Source: Streptomyces sp. NRRL S-1022 (GTDB lineage: Bacteria > Actinomycetota > Actinomycetes > Streptomycetales > Streptomycetaceae). From it: 64,000 nt of DNA. Below the pieces are notes generated by a model. That model had not been told where the DNA came from, did not search any database, and saw only the letters and a list, made by a program, of their open reading frames with translations. Every line of letters begins with the position of its first letter. The first letter of the stretch is position 1. Of the stretch, positions 45,680 to 53,860 are shown in pieces. Made by a program: the position numbers and the translations under genes. The stretch is from contig NZ_JOIU01000006.1 in the NCBI RefSeq assembly GCF_000720135.1, forward strand, positions 1-64,000, given 5' to 3'.

Positions 45680-47746
45680 CTACACGGCCCGGGCCACGAG
45701 CAGGGCGACGTCGTCGTGGTCGTCGGCGTGCCTCAGGCCGTACAGGAGGAGGTCGCAGGTCTCCTCCAGGGGACGCTCGGGCGCGTCGAGGAAGCCGAGC
45801 AGGGCGTGCAGCCGGTCGTCGATCGAGTGCTGCCGGGTCTCCACGAGGCCGTCGGTGTAGAGCACGAGCAGGTCGCCGGGCCTCAGCTCGGTCGCGGCGG
45901 TCTCGAACCGGACGCCGCCGACGCCGAGCGGCGCACCGGAGGGCAGGTCGAGCAGGATCGGGGCCTCGCCGGGACGGGCCAGCGCGGGCGGCATGTGTCC
46001 CGCGTTGGCCATGCGGCACTGTCGCGTGTGGGGGTCGAACACGGCGTACAGACAGGTCACGATGTAGTGCTCCAGATCGCAGGTGATCTTGTCCAGATGC
46101 TGCAGCACCTCGCCCGGGTCCAGGTCCAGGTCCGCGTAGGCGCAGGTGGCGGTGCGCAGCCGGCCCATCGTGGCGGCGGCGTCGATGCCGTTGCCCATGA
46201 CGTCCCCGACGACCAGGGCGGTCTTGTCACCGGTCAAGGGGATGACGTCGTACCAGTCGCCGCCCACCTCGCTGGTGGCCTGCGCCGGCTGGTAGCGGGA
46301 GGCCAGCTCCAGGCCGATGTGGTGCGGCGCATGGTCGGGGAGCAGGCTGCGCTGGAGGGTCAGGGAGGTGTTGCGCACGCTCTGGAACCAGCGGGCGTTG
46401 TCGATGGCGATGGCGGCACGGCTCGCCAGCTCACCGGCCAGGACGACGTCGTCGTCGTCGAACGGGGCCGGGTTGCGGGTGCGCTTGAGGTCGAGGGCGC
46501 CCAGCACCTCGCCGTGGGCGATCAGCGGTACGGCGAGGTACGAGTGGACACCGGAGCACGCGAGCAGCTCGGCCGCCTCGGCGTTCCGGGCGATCCGCCG
46601 CAGGTCCTGGGGGCCGACCTGCCGCACCAGGATTGGGCGGCCCGTGTGCACGCACAGCGTGACCAGGCGGTCCCCGTCGTAGGAGGCGAGGTCGCCGGGG
46701 GCGTCGGCCGCGCGCAGTGCCACGGTGGGGTGGGCCGCCCGCAGGGCCAGCGCGCGGAACAGCTCCGGCCCGTTGTCCGGCTTGCGCACGCGGCGGCAGG
46801 CCAGCGCGGCGTCGAGAATGTCCACCGCGGCCACGTCGGCGAGCTCGCCCGCGGCGATCTCGGCCAGCTCGGCGGCGGTCTGCTCCACCTCCAGGCTGGT
46901 GCCGACGCGGATGGAGGCGTGGGCGATCAGGGTCAGCCGGCGCCGGGCCCGGTCCGCCTCGGCCGCCGCGCGGTGCCGTTCGGTGACGTCGACGACCGAC
47001 GTGGCGGCGCCGAGCACCCGCCCGCCGGGGTCCTCCAAGCGGTAGAACGACAGCGACCAGGCGTGCTCGTGCTCGGGGTCCGAGCGGGGCCGGCCCACGT
47101 GGTACTGGTCGAGCAGCGGGGTGCCGGTGGTGAGCACCTGACGCAGCGCGGACTCGACGGTGTCGACGTCGGGGAAGGGCAGGGTCTCGCGCAGCCGGCG
47201 ACCGAGGTGGTCCTCGGCGGGGATGCCGTCGATCCGCTCCAGCGCCGGGTTGACCAGCAGATACCGCAGATCGGGATCCAGGAGGGCAAGACCGATGGGG
47301 GACTGGTTGATCAGCCGCTCGCACAGGGCGAGGTCGGTCTCGACGCGCTGGAGCAGGCTGTGGTCGGCGGCCAGCCCGAGGGCGTAGACGTCCCCGAGGT
47401 CGTCGAGCAGCCGCATGTTGCGGAACTCCATCACGCGCGTGCTGCCGTCCTTGTGCCGGACGGGGAACGCGCCGGCCCAGCTCCGGCCCGTCTCCATGAC
47501 CTCCGCGAACAGCTGGACGACCGCTTGCAGGTGCTCGGGATGGACGATCAGGCGGGCCGCCGGTCTGCCGAGTGCCTCGGCCGCGGAGTAGCCGAACAGC
47601 TCCTCGGCCTGCGGCGTCCAGAACACGATGCGCCCATCGGTGTCGAGGACCAGCGCGGCCACGCTGAGCACGTCCAGCAGGCTGGTCCGCCCGGGCGGCT
47701 CGGACTCGTACGGATCACCGTCGGGCGGGAAGGATTCGGCTGTCAT
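45680..47746 (-). CDS. PAS-PAS-GAF-SpoIIE phosphatase
   Basis: A 688-residue soluble sensor phosphatase. PAS 1 (about 20-140) includes LDTDGRIVFWTPQAEELFGY; PAS 2 (about 145-270) includes IGLALLDPDLRYLLVNPALE; a GAF domain (about 290-450) includes YLAVPLIAHGEVLGALDLKR; the C-terminal PP2C domain includes VGGDWYDVIPLTGDKTALVV, GDVMGNGIDAAATMGRLRTA and LVLYTDGLVETRQHSI. ATG at 47746 follows GGAGGCTCAGGG. It should integrate a small-molecule or redox signal and dephosphorylate an anti-anti-sigma factor. No RsbW-like partner is fused or adjacent. Confidence 0.93.
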   Translation of the reverse strand: MTAESFPPDGDPYESEPPGRTSLLDVLSVAALVLDTDGRIVFWTPQAEELFGYSAAEALGRPAARLIVHPEHLQAVVQLFAEVMETGRSWAGAFPVRHKDGSTRVMEFRNMRLLDDLGDVYALGLAADHSLLQRVETDLALCERLINQSPIGLALLDPDLRYLLVNPALERIDGIPAEDHLGRRLRETLPFPDVDTVESALRQVLTTGTPLLDQYHVGRPRSDPEHEHAWSLSFYRLEDPGGRVLGAATSVVDVTERHRAAAEADRARRRLTLIAHASIRVGTSLEVEQTAAELAEIAAGELADVAAVDILDAALACRRVRKPDNGPELFRALALRAAHPTVALRAADAPGDLASYDGDRLVTLCVHTGRPILVRQVGPQDLRRIARNAEAAELLACSGVHSYLAVPLIAHGEVLGALDLKRTRNPAPFDDDDVVLAGELASRAAIAIDNARWFQSVRNTSLTLQRSLLPDHAPHHIGLELASRYQPAQATSEVGGDWYDVIPLTGDKTALVVGDVMGNGIDAAATMGRLRTATCAYADLDLDPGEVLQHLDKITCDLEHYIVTCLYAVFDPHTRQCRMANAGHMPPALARPGEAPILLDLPSGAPLGVGGVRFETAATELRPGDLLVLYTDGLVETRQHSIDDRLHALLGFLDAPERPLEETCDLLLYGLRHADDHDDVALLVARAV

Positions 47747-48167
47747 CCCTGAGCCTCCTGTACCGGCCGGCGGCGCGCGCCGGCCACCTCACCGCCACCA
47801 GCCGCACCGCGGCGAGCCCGGCCCCCGCGGGTGTCCGTCGTACGGCGGCGAGACCGGCGCCCGCACCGGCCACAGCCCCCGCCGCGCGGTCCCGGTCCCC
47901 GGCCCGGGTCCGGTCCCTTCCATGCTCCCTCCGGTCCTGCGCGAGGGCGACACAGCCCGGCGGACCCCACCCCCGGACCACCGTGCGCGACACCGGCACC
48001 GGAGGCCGTCGGCCTGCCCGCAGCGCGCCCGGCGGCCGCGCCGCAGGTTCCTCGTGGCCCAGCCGGCCCGTCGCGGGGGCCCCGGTCCACCCCCGAGGGG
48101 AGGATCACGCGGACGGAGCCGGGAGCCGGAACCGAGCCGGGAACCGGGAACCGGGTGGGCGGGCCGG
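47747..48167. other. Gene-poor spacer with low-complexity repeats
   Basis: About 420 bases. The stretch 47790-47875 repeats a GGCGAGMCCGGCSCCCGC-like unit, giving duplicated GAGLAAVR in one minus-strand frame; 48115-48160 is a run of GAGCCGGGAACCGG-type repeats. No frame is convincing as a gene. Probable promoter region of the PAS phosphatase. Confidence 0.5.
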
Positions 48168-49055
48168 CTACTCCGCCCCGCTCGCCAGGCGGGCCTCCGC
48201 CGCGGCCAGGATCTCGGTGACCCGGAGGCCGAACGCGGCGTCGCAGGAGTGCGGCCGGCCGGTGCGGGCCGCCCGCACCAGCGTGTCCGCGGCCCGGGCG
48301 AGCGCGGGGACCGCTCCCTCGGAACTCCCCGGCAGGACCGTCACCCCCGCCTCGCCGCGCAGCTCCACATCGGCGCCGGCCGCCGCCGGCGGTGCCGACA
48401 GGCTGAGCGTGAGGGTGCTCGACGCGCCGGTGGCGTGGTCGAGCACCAGGTGCACGGTGTCCGCCGGACCGTGCGCCGCCGCCACCACGTTCCGTACGTC
48501 GCCGAGGACCGGCAGCAGCACCGACAGGGCGTGCGGGCCGACGTCCCACAGGGCACCCTTCTCCCGCCGCCACGGCGAGTCCGCGAACGGGCTGTCGCTC
48601 GTGAACACCGCCCCCAGCCACTGGGCCCGCGCCGTGAACCAGCCGGCCACGGAGGCCTGTTCCTCGATCCAGGCCTCCGGTTCCTTCTGGAAGCGTGCGG
48701 TGAAGAACACCACCGAGGCCACCCCGGCCCGCTCCACCGCCTCCGCCACGGCCCGCCCCTCGGCCACCGACAGGGCCAGCGGCTTGTCCAGCAGCAGATG
48801 CCGGCCCGCCCGGGCCGCCCGCACCGCCAACCCGGCCTGCACGGACGGCGGCAGGGCCACCGCCACCGCGTCCACGTCGGCCAGCAGCGCGTCCACGTCG
48901 GCGTACGCGGTGACGCCGTACTGCTCCGCGAGCGCCGTGGCCGCCGCCGGCCGCCGGCCCCACACCCCGGCGAACTCCACACCGGTGTGCCCGGCGAGGG
49001 CGGGCGCGTACGCCGCCCGCGCCCACGGGCCCGTCCCCAGCAGTCCGATACGCAT
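48168..49055 (-). CDS. Gfo/Idh/MocA-family oxidoreductase
   Basis: A 295-residue NAD(P)-dependent oxidoreductase. The Rossmann start is MRIGLLGTGPWARAAYAPAL; the family's central motif is HLLLDKPLALSVAEGRAVAE (EKP replaced by DKP), and the substrate-side region is SPWRREKGALWDVGPHALSV. ATG at 49055 follows GGAGAAGGGAACGCGAC. It is 58 bases downstream of the ATP-grasp ligase gene on the same strand, so it could be a tailoring enzyme of the RiPP, but Gfo/Idh enzymes usually act on sugars; this link is inference. Confidence 0.88.
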   Translation of the reverse strand: MRIGLLGTGPWARAAYAPALAGHTGVEFAGVWGRRPAAATALAEQYGVTAYADVDALLADVDAVAVALPPSVQAGLAVRAARAGRHLLLDKPLALSVAEGRAVAEAVERAGVASVVFFTARFQKEPEAWIEEQASVAGWFTARAQWLGAVFTSDSPFADSPWRREKGALWDVGPHALSVLLPVLGDVRNVVAAAHGPADTVHLVLDHATGASSTLTLSLSAPPAAAGADVELRGEAGVTVLPGSSEGAVPALARAADTLVRAARTGRPHSCDAAFGLRVTEILAAAEARLASGAE

Positions 49056-49113
49056 GTCGCGTTCCCTTCTCCGAGCCGTTACGAGGCCTGTTGTCCGAGC
49101 GTTCCCCGGATCC

Positions 49114-50097
49114 TCAGGAGGCTGCGCTCCGGTCACCCTCCGCACACCCGCGGCCGGCAGCGGGCCGCCCCGCGAGCCAGTCGGCGATGGTGGCGGCGAT
49201 CGGCTGGCCGGTGTCCATCTCCACGAAGCCGAACTGGCCGGACTGGTTGCACTCCAGGAACCACCAGATGCCGTCGGCGTCCTCCGCGAAGTCGAAGGCG
49301 CCGTACGCCAGTTCCGCGCCCGCCATGTAGCGCAGCACGCCCTCGGCGACGCGCGGCGGCACGTCCGCGGGCAGCCAGGGGGAGACCGACGGTGCGAAAC
49401 GCACGTCCACGTCGTCCGGACGGGCGTCCGGATCGGCGGGCTTGCGTGCGGCCAGCAGGGTGTCGCCGACGACGGTGAGCCGGATGTCGGCCCGTTTGGC
49501 GACCCGCCGTTGCAGCAGCGTCGGACCGAAGGCCACCGCGGTGAAATCGGCGTCCGGCGCCACCCGGCTGGTCGGCACCGCCCGGGGCGGCTCCTGCGGA
49601 TGCGCGCCGGAGACCGGTTTGACCACCAGGTCCGGGAAGCGTTCCGCGAACTCCCGCGCGGCCTGCGGGAACGTCGTGATGAGGGTGGCCGGCACCGGCA
49701 GGCCGCTGCGCTGGGCCAGGTGCAGCTGCCAGGGCTTGTGCCGGGCCCGGCGGGCGGCGTCCGGATGGTTCATCCAGCGGGCGTCGCTCCAGCGCAGCAT
49801 GCCGTACAGCGCCTGCGCCGACTCCTCCGTCAGCCAGGCGGACGGCTGGGCGGCGCGGGCGGCCGGGGTTCCCGGCCTGCGCACCCAGACGGAGCGCAGG
49901 CCGTTCATGCTCACCAGGCGCCCGCCGACGGACAGGTGTCCCCGGCAGGCGCCCTGCACGTACTCGCCCGACAGCGCCACCCCGTTGGTCAGATCGGCGG
50001 GGTCGAGCCGGACGACGGGCACCCCAAAGTCGCCCAGCCGGAGGACCACCATGTCCGCCGTCACGTCCTCTTCACTGGTCAGGATGAGCACGGTCAT
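49114..50097 (-). CDS. tgmB: ATP-grasp RiPP maturase (TgmB-like graspetide ligase)
   Basis: A 327-residue ATP-grasp ligase of the family that forms ester or amide crosslinks in graspetides. N-terminal MTVLILTSEEDVTADMVVLR is the usual opening (MvdD-like pre-ATP-grasp domain); the ATP-grasp core includes FPDLVVKPVSGAHPQEPPRA, TLLQRRVAKRADIRLTVVGD and the Mg-binding IWWFLECNQSGQFGFVE. The precursor gene ends 17 bases upstream. In known Streptomyces tgmABC sets a methyltransferase follows; none is here. Confidence 0.92.
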   Translation of the reverse strand: MTVLILTSEEDVTADMVVLRLGDFGVPVVRLDPADLTNGVALSGEYVQGACRGHLSVGGRLVSMNGLRSVWVRRPGTPAARAAQPSAWLTEESAQALYGMLRWSDARWMNHPDAARRARHKPWQLHLAQRSGLPVPATLITTFPQAAREFAERFPDLVVKPVSGAHPQEPPRAVPTSRVAPDADFTAVAFGPTLLQRRVAKRADIRLTVVGDTLLAARKPADPDARPDDVDVRFAPSVSPWLPADVPPRVAEGVLRYMAGAELAYGAFDFAEDADGIWWFLECNQSGQFGFVEMDTGQPIAATIADWLAGRPAAGRGCAEGDRSAAS

Positions 50098-50114
50098 CTC
50101 TCGAAGTCCGCGGT

Positions 50115-50306
50115 TCAGTCGTCGAAGTGCGTCTTGGAACCGGCCGTCGAGGTCGTGGTTCCCAGCGCTCTCAGGGTCACATGGTCGGTGGCGGCGATCC
50201 GCCCGTCCGGGAGGACGTTCAACTGCAGTCCGGAGTCGTACGCGTACGGTGCGGTGACGTCCAACTGCACAGCGGGGCGCGCGTAGTTGAGCGTGAACGG
50301 TTGCAT
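50115..50306 (-). CDS. tgmA: ATP-grasp-modified RiPP precursor (TgmA-like)
   Basis: A 63-residue precursor of the 'putative ATP-grasp-modified RiPP' family. The leader begins MQPFTLNYARPAVQLDVTAP and has the conserved Tyr-Asp-rich recognition part YAYDSGLQLNVLPDGR. The C-terminal core region TLRALGTTTSTAGSKTHFDD offers several Thr/Ser/Lys donors and two terminal Asp acceptors for macrolactone or macrolactam formation. ATG at 50306 follows AGGGAGAGACC. Which residues are linked cannot be told from sequence. Confidence 0.9.
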   Translation of the reverse strand: MQPFTLNYARPAVQLDVTAPYAYDSGLQLNVLPDGRIAATDHVTLRALGTTTSTAGSKTHFDD

Positions 50307-50334
50307 GGTCTCTCCCTGATTAGGCTTTCACGTC

Positions 50335-50340
50335 CTTATA
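50335..50340 (-). promoter_or_regulatory. -10 box of the tgmA promoter
   Basis: TATAAG on the minus strand, 29 bases before the tgmA ATG. No matching TTGACA -35 box is seen at 17-18 bases; upstream reads AAACCAATCACCC, so an alternative sigma factor or activator is possible. Confidence 0.45.
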
Positions 50341-50371
50341 CGAGTCGAACGGGTGATTGGTTTCCTTACGC

Positions 50372-51274
50372 TCAGTGATCGCGGCTCGGAGGGGTGGCCC
50401 GGCGGGGTCGTCCCGCGAGCGCGTTCCGCGCCGCCGCCAGCGCCTGTTCGGCGTACCCGCGTCCGAACAGCACCGCGTGCACCAGCAACGGGAAGAGCTG
50501 GTGCAGCCCCACCCGGTCCCGCCAGCCGTCGGCCAGTGGCGCCGCCTGCCGGTAACCGGCGAGTACCCGGTCCAGGTGGGGACAGCCGAACAGCCGGAGC
50601 ATCGCCAGGTCGGTCTCCCGGTGCCCGCCGTGCGCGGCCGGGTCGATGAGCCGGACCTCGCCGTCGGCGCCCCACAGCACGTTCCCGTTCCACAGGTCGC
50701 CGTGCAGCCGGGCGGGCGGCTCCGGCGGGCCCGCCAGCTCCGGCAGCCGGGCGCAGACCTGCTCGAACACGGCCGCCTCGCCCGGGCGGAGCGTGCCGCG
50801 GTCGACCGCGCCGCGCACGTAGGGCAGCACGCGGTGCTCGGCGTACCAGCGGGGCCAGTCGGTGCCCGGTGCGTTCCGCATGGGGGCGCGGCCGATCCAG
50901 GCGTCCTCCGGGCCGCCGGGCGGGGGCGCCCCGAAGCGGGGTGCGCCGGCCGCGTGCAATGCGGCCAGCGCTTGGCCGAAAAGCAGCGCTGCCTCGGGGT
51001 CGGGGGAGTCGGTCGGCACTCGCTCGGTCACCATCCAGTGCTCGTCGTGCCCGAGCACGGCCGGCACCCGCACCGCGTCCGCTGCGGCCAGCCAGCGCAG
51101 CCCCGCCACCTCGGCGCGCACCGCCCGGGGACCGTCGCCACGCTTGACCATCACCGGAGTTCCGCCGTCCAGCAGTACTTCGGCGGGGGACCCCGACGCC
51201 CGCCGGGTCCCGGTGACCGGCCGTCCGGTGAGCCGGGCCGCCACCTGTCCTGGATCCTCGTCTCGGTTGACCAC
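50372..51274 (-). CDS. Fructosamine kinase/aminoglycoside phosphotransferase-fold protein
   Basis: A 300-residue kinase-like protein of the fructosamine-3-kinase family. The Lys region is TPVMVKRGDGPRAVRAEVAG, the catalytic loop ARLHGDLWNGNVLWGADGEV contains HGDxWxxN, and the metal Asp lies in RLIDPAAHGGHRETDLAMLR. Such enzymes phosphorylate Amadori products and related small molecules. GTG at 51274 (VVNRDEDPG) is chosen. It is upstream of tgmA on the same strand and divergent from the cyclodipeptide synthase gene; relation to either product is unknown. Confidence 0.88.
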   Translation of the reverse strand: MVNRDEDPGQVAARLTGRPVTGTRRASGSPAEVLLDGGTPVMVKRGDGPRAVRAEVAGLRWLAAADAVRVPAVLGHDEHWMVTERVPTDSPDPEAALLFGQALAALHAAGAPRFGAPPPGGPEDAWIGRAPMRNAPGTDWPRWYAEHRVLPYVRGAVDRGTLRPGEAAVFEQVCARLPELAGPPEPPARLHGDLWNGNVLWGADGEVRLIDPAAHGGHRETDLAMLRLFGCPHLDRVLAGYRQAAPLADGWRDRVGLHQLFPLLVHAVLFGRGYAEQALAAARNALAGRPRRATPPSRDH

Positions 51275-51385
51275 GGCCCCAGGGTACGACCCGCAATCAA
51301 GGCCGCTCGCCGGGCACTTCAACCGTTGATACGACTGTTTCCGGCCAAACCCAGGCGCTCACTACCCGTATTGATCTCGTACCGC

Positions 51386-51391
51386 TAGCGT
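51386..51391 (+). promoter_or_regulatory. -10 box upstream of the cyclodipeptide synthase
   Basis: TAGCGT, a typical Streptomyces -10 hexamer, 72 bases before the GTG. The expected -35 position has no good match, so an activator may be needed. The divergent region 51275-51463 serves both this gene and the kinase. Confidence 0.35.
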
Positions 51392-51463
51392 GAGGGCGCC
51401 GCGTCGCCACACCGGGGGCACAGGGCCTCCCAGGGACTAGCGCGCGGCGGAGGAATCTCCCCC

Positions 51464-52174
51464 GTGACCACAGCATCCGTGCTGATGGCCGACGTCTTCG
51501 AAGTCCAGCCGTACACCTCCCACTGCGAGGTCATCCTCAGGGAGGGCGCACACGCCGTGATCGGTGTGTCCCCGGGCAACAGCTACTTCTCCGCCCGGCG
51601 CCTGCACGACCTCACCCGCTGGGGGCTGGACCACTTCGACCGGGTCGACTTCGTCTACACCGACCTGTACGTCGCCGAGATGTACGAGGCCTCCGGCTAT
51701 CCACCGGACGAGGCCCGCCGCAAGGCAGTGAAGAACCTGCGCGGGGTGCGCGCCAAGGTCCGTGACGCGGTGTCGGCGGCCGACCCGGACGGCGTCCGGC
51801 TGGACTGGCATCCGATGTCCGAATTCCGTACCAACCCCGCCTATCAGGAGATCCACCGGCAGCTGCAGGAGCGGCTGGTCTCCGACGGTGCTTTCCGGTC
51901 CGTCTGCGAGACCCTGGTGAATCGTTTCCTCATGGCGCGCGGCGAGACACCGACCGAACGGCAGCGCGCCGTGTGCCTGGAGTACGTGTGCGCCGAGGCC
52001 CCGCTGTTCCTGGACACCCCGGCCATCCTCAGGGTGCCCTCCTCGCTCAACTGCTACCACCAACTCCTGCCGATGGCCGAGCTTTTGTATTCCCGCGGTG
52101 CCGGCCTGCGTGCCTCCCGCAACCAGGGCCACGCCATCGTCACGCCCACCGCCCTGGAAGGAGCCGCGGAATGA
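51464..52174 (+). CDS. tRNA-dependent cyclodipeptide synthase, NYH subfamily
   Basis: A 236-residue cyclodipeptide synthase that joins two aminoacyl-tRNAs into a diketopiperazine. The nucleophile is Ser36 in VIGVSPGNSYFSARRL; Tyr174 and Glu178 in CLEYVCAEAPLFLDTPAIL match AlbC Tyr178 and Glu182. Asn39, Tyr198 and His199 (LNCYHQLLP) place it in the NYH subfamily with AlbC. GTG at 51464 follows GGAGGAATCTCCCCC. The stop overlaps the P450 ATG by 4 bases. The two amino acids cannot be assigned confidently without comparing pocket residues. Confidence 0.95.
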   Translation: MTTASVLMADVFEVQPYTSHCEVILREGAHAVIGVSPGNSYFSARRLHDLTRWGLDHFDRVDFVYTDLYVAEMYEASGYPPDEARRKAVKNLRGVRAKVRDAVSAADPDGVRLDWHPMSEFRTNPAYQEIHRQLQERLVSDGAFRSVCETLVNRFLMARGETPTERQRAVCLEYVCAEAPLFLDTPAILRVPSSLNCYHQLLPMAELLYSRGAGLRASRNQGHAIVTPTALEGAAE

Positions 52175-53382
52175 CCACCGCGTCCGACACCGCCCCCGAC
52201 CACCCTCCCCTGCCCGCCTTCCCGTTCTGCTGGGACGGCACCCGGGTGCCCGCCGAGGTCGCGGAACTGCGCGAGGCCACCCCGGTACGGCGAGTGCGGA
52301 CCATCGCCGGCGACGAGGCGTGGCTGGTCTCCTCCTACGAGCTGTGCGCGCAGGTGCTCAAGGACGACCGGTTCTCCCTCAAGGACACCTCCGCACCCGG
52401 CGTTCCCCGCCAGTACGCGCTCACGATCCCGCCCGAGGTCGTGAACAACATGGGCAACATCACCGGGGCGGGGCTGCGCCGCGCGGTGATGAAGGCGCTC
52501 AACCCCAAGGCGCCGGGACTCACCGACTGGCTGCGCGCGGAGGCCCACCGCCTGGTGGACCTCATCGTCGCCGACGGGCCGACGGCCGACCTGCGCGGGG
52601 CGTTCTGCGAGCCGTACTCGGCCGGGATGCACTGCCGCATCCTCGGCATCCCGCAGACCGAGGCCCCCGCCTTCCTGCGCAGCCTCGACATCGCCTTCAT
52701 GAACTCCCCGTGCCCGGTCACCGGCGCGCGGCTCAACTGGGACCGGGACATCGCCCGTATGGCGGCCCTGCTCGACGACCCGGCGACGCACGGCCTGATG
52801 GGCGAACTCGCCGCCCTGCGCGACGATCCCGACTACGCGCACCTGAGCGACGAGATGCTGGCCACCGTCGGCGTCACCCTGTTCGGCGCCGGTGTCATCT
52901 CCACCTCGGGCTTCCTCGCCATGGCCCTGGTCCACCTGCTCACCCACCCCATCGCCCGCGACCTGCTGCGGGACCGCCCCGACCTGATCGGCCCCGGCGT
53001 GGAGGAGCTGCTGCGGGTGAACCTCTCCATCGGCGACGCCCTGCCCCGCCTCGCCCTGGAGGACGTCCGGCTCGGCGACGTCGGCATCCGCGCCGGCGAG
53101 CTCGTCCTCGTCCTGGTGGAGGGCGCCAACCTCGACCCGGAGAAGTTCCCCGACCCGCACCGCTTCGACGTCCACCGCGACAACACCGCCGACCACCTCT
53201 CCTTCGGCGGCGGCGCCCACTACTGCCCCGCCACCGCCCTCGGCCGCGCACACGCCCGCATCGCCCTGGAGGTCCTGCTCGACCGGCTGCCCGACCTCGC
53301 CCTCGCGGTCCCGGCGAGCCAACTGGTCTGGCGCACCGGCTTCATGAAACGGATCCCCGAACGGCTCCCGGTGGCCTGGTGA
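52171..53382 (+). CDS. CYP121-like cytochrome P450, cyclodipeptide-tailoring
   Basis: A 403-residue P450 that closely resembles Mycobacterium CYP121: the I-helix is VGVTLFGAGVISTSGFLAMA, the K-helix region is GVEELLRVNLSIGDALPRL, the heme loop is LSFGGGAHYCPATALGRAHA with Cys352, and the C-terminus is LVWRTGFMKRIPERLPVAW. In M. tuberculosis CYP121 couples the tyrosines of cyclo(Tyr-Tyr); related Streptomyces P450s couple or guaninylate Trp-containing diketopiperazines. The base after the Cys is Pro. It overlaps the synthase stop by 4 bases (ATGA), so it should oxidise its product. Confidence 0.93.
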   Translation: MTTASDTAPDHPPLPAFPFCWDGTRVPAEVAELREATPVRRVRTIAGDEAWLVSSYELCAQVLKDDRFSLKDTSAPGVPRQYALTIPPEVVNNMGNITGAGLRRAVMKALNPKAPGLTDWLRAEAHRLVDLIVADGPTADLRGAFCEPYSAGMHCRILGIPQTEAPAFLRSLDIAFMNSPCPVTGARLNWDRDIARMAALLDDPATHGLMGELAALRDDPDYAHLSDEMLATVGVTLFGAGVISTSGFLAMALVHLLTHPIARDLLRDRPDLIGPGVEELLRVNLSIGDALPRLALEDVRLGDVGIRAGELVLVLVEGANLDPEKFPDPHRFDVHRDNTADHLSFGGGAHYCPATALGRAHARIALEVLLDRLPDLALAVPASQLVWRTGFMKRIPERLPVAW

Positions 53383-53860
53383 CCCACGGCACCACGTCCT
53401 CCCTACGGCGCCCCGGCCCGGCACGCCCGGCCGGGGCCGCCGGGGCCGGAGCGCTCCTCGGCGACCGACGGGGCACGCCCCCGGGTCTCCACCTCCCCCC
53501 GGCACCCCCGACTCACCGACCGCCCCGGCACCCCGACTCACCGACCGCCCCGGCCGGCGACACCGGCAGCGCGGACCAGACACCGGCACGCTCGACACCC
53601 GGCCCACGCCCGGCACGCGATGCCCGGCCCGCTCGGCGCCCGGCGCGCTCCGGGGGCACGGGTGAACGGTCCGCCGCGAGCCGCCCGGCGCCCGGGCGCT
53701 CTGACGGGCCCACGGGGCACGTTCCCCGCTCACGCCCCCGGCAGCCCCACCGCCGACCGCGCGGACCAGCGGCTCCGGCAGCGTGACCGACGAGCAGCAC
53801 GTTCCCTCGCTGCTCGTCTCCTCGGCTCCTCAGCGACCGGCGGGGTGGCTCCTGGGCTCC
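53383..53860. other. Gene-poor spacer with tandem repeats
   Basis: About 480 bases between convergent genes. It includes a 25/26-bp tandem pair (53499-53524 and 53525-53549, each containing GACTCACCGACCGCC) and two 23-bp copies of a unit containing CTCAGCGACCGGCGGGG (53824-53846 and 53855-53877). The second copy covers the stop codon of the SCO6745-family gene. No coding frame is credible. Confidence 0.7.
53789..53818. terminator. Terminator hairpin between P450 and SCO6745-family gene
   Basis: A perfect 10-bp stem GACGAGCAGC / GCTGCTCGTC with a 10-base loop, located in the convergent spacer about 45 bases past the stop of the leftward gene. Confidence 0.6.

Noticed and set aside
45680..47752. 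Plus-strand frame opposite the PAS-GAF-SpoIIE gene
   Set aside because: Composition typical of antisense high-GC frames; no domain recognised.
47715..47999. Minus-strand frame of 94 residues with duplicated GAGLAAVR
   Set aside because: The repeat comes from low-complexity DNA, there is no ribosome site, and the frame overlaps the PAS phosphatase start region.
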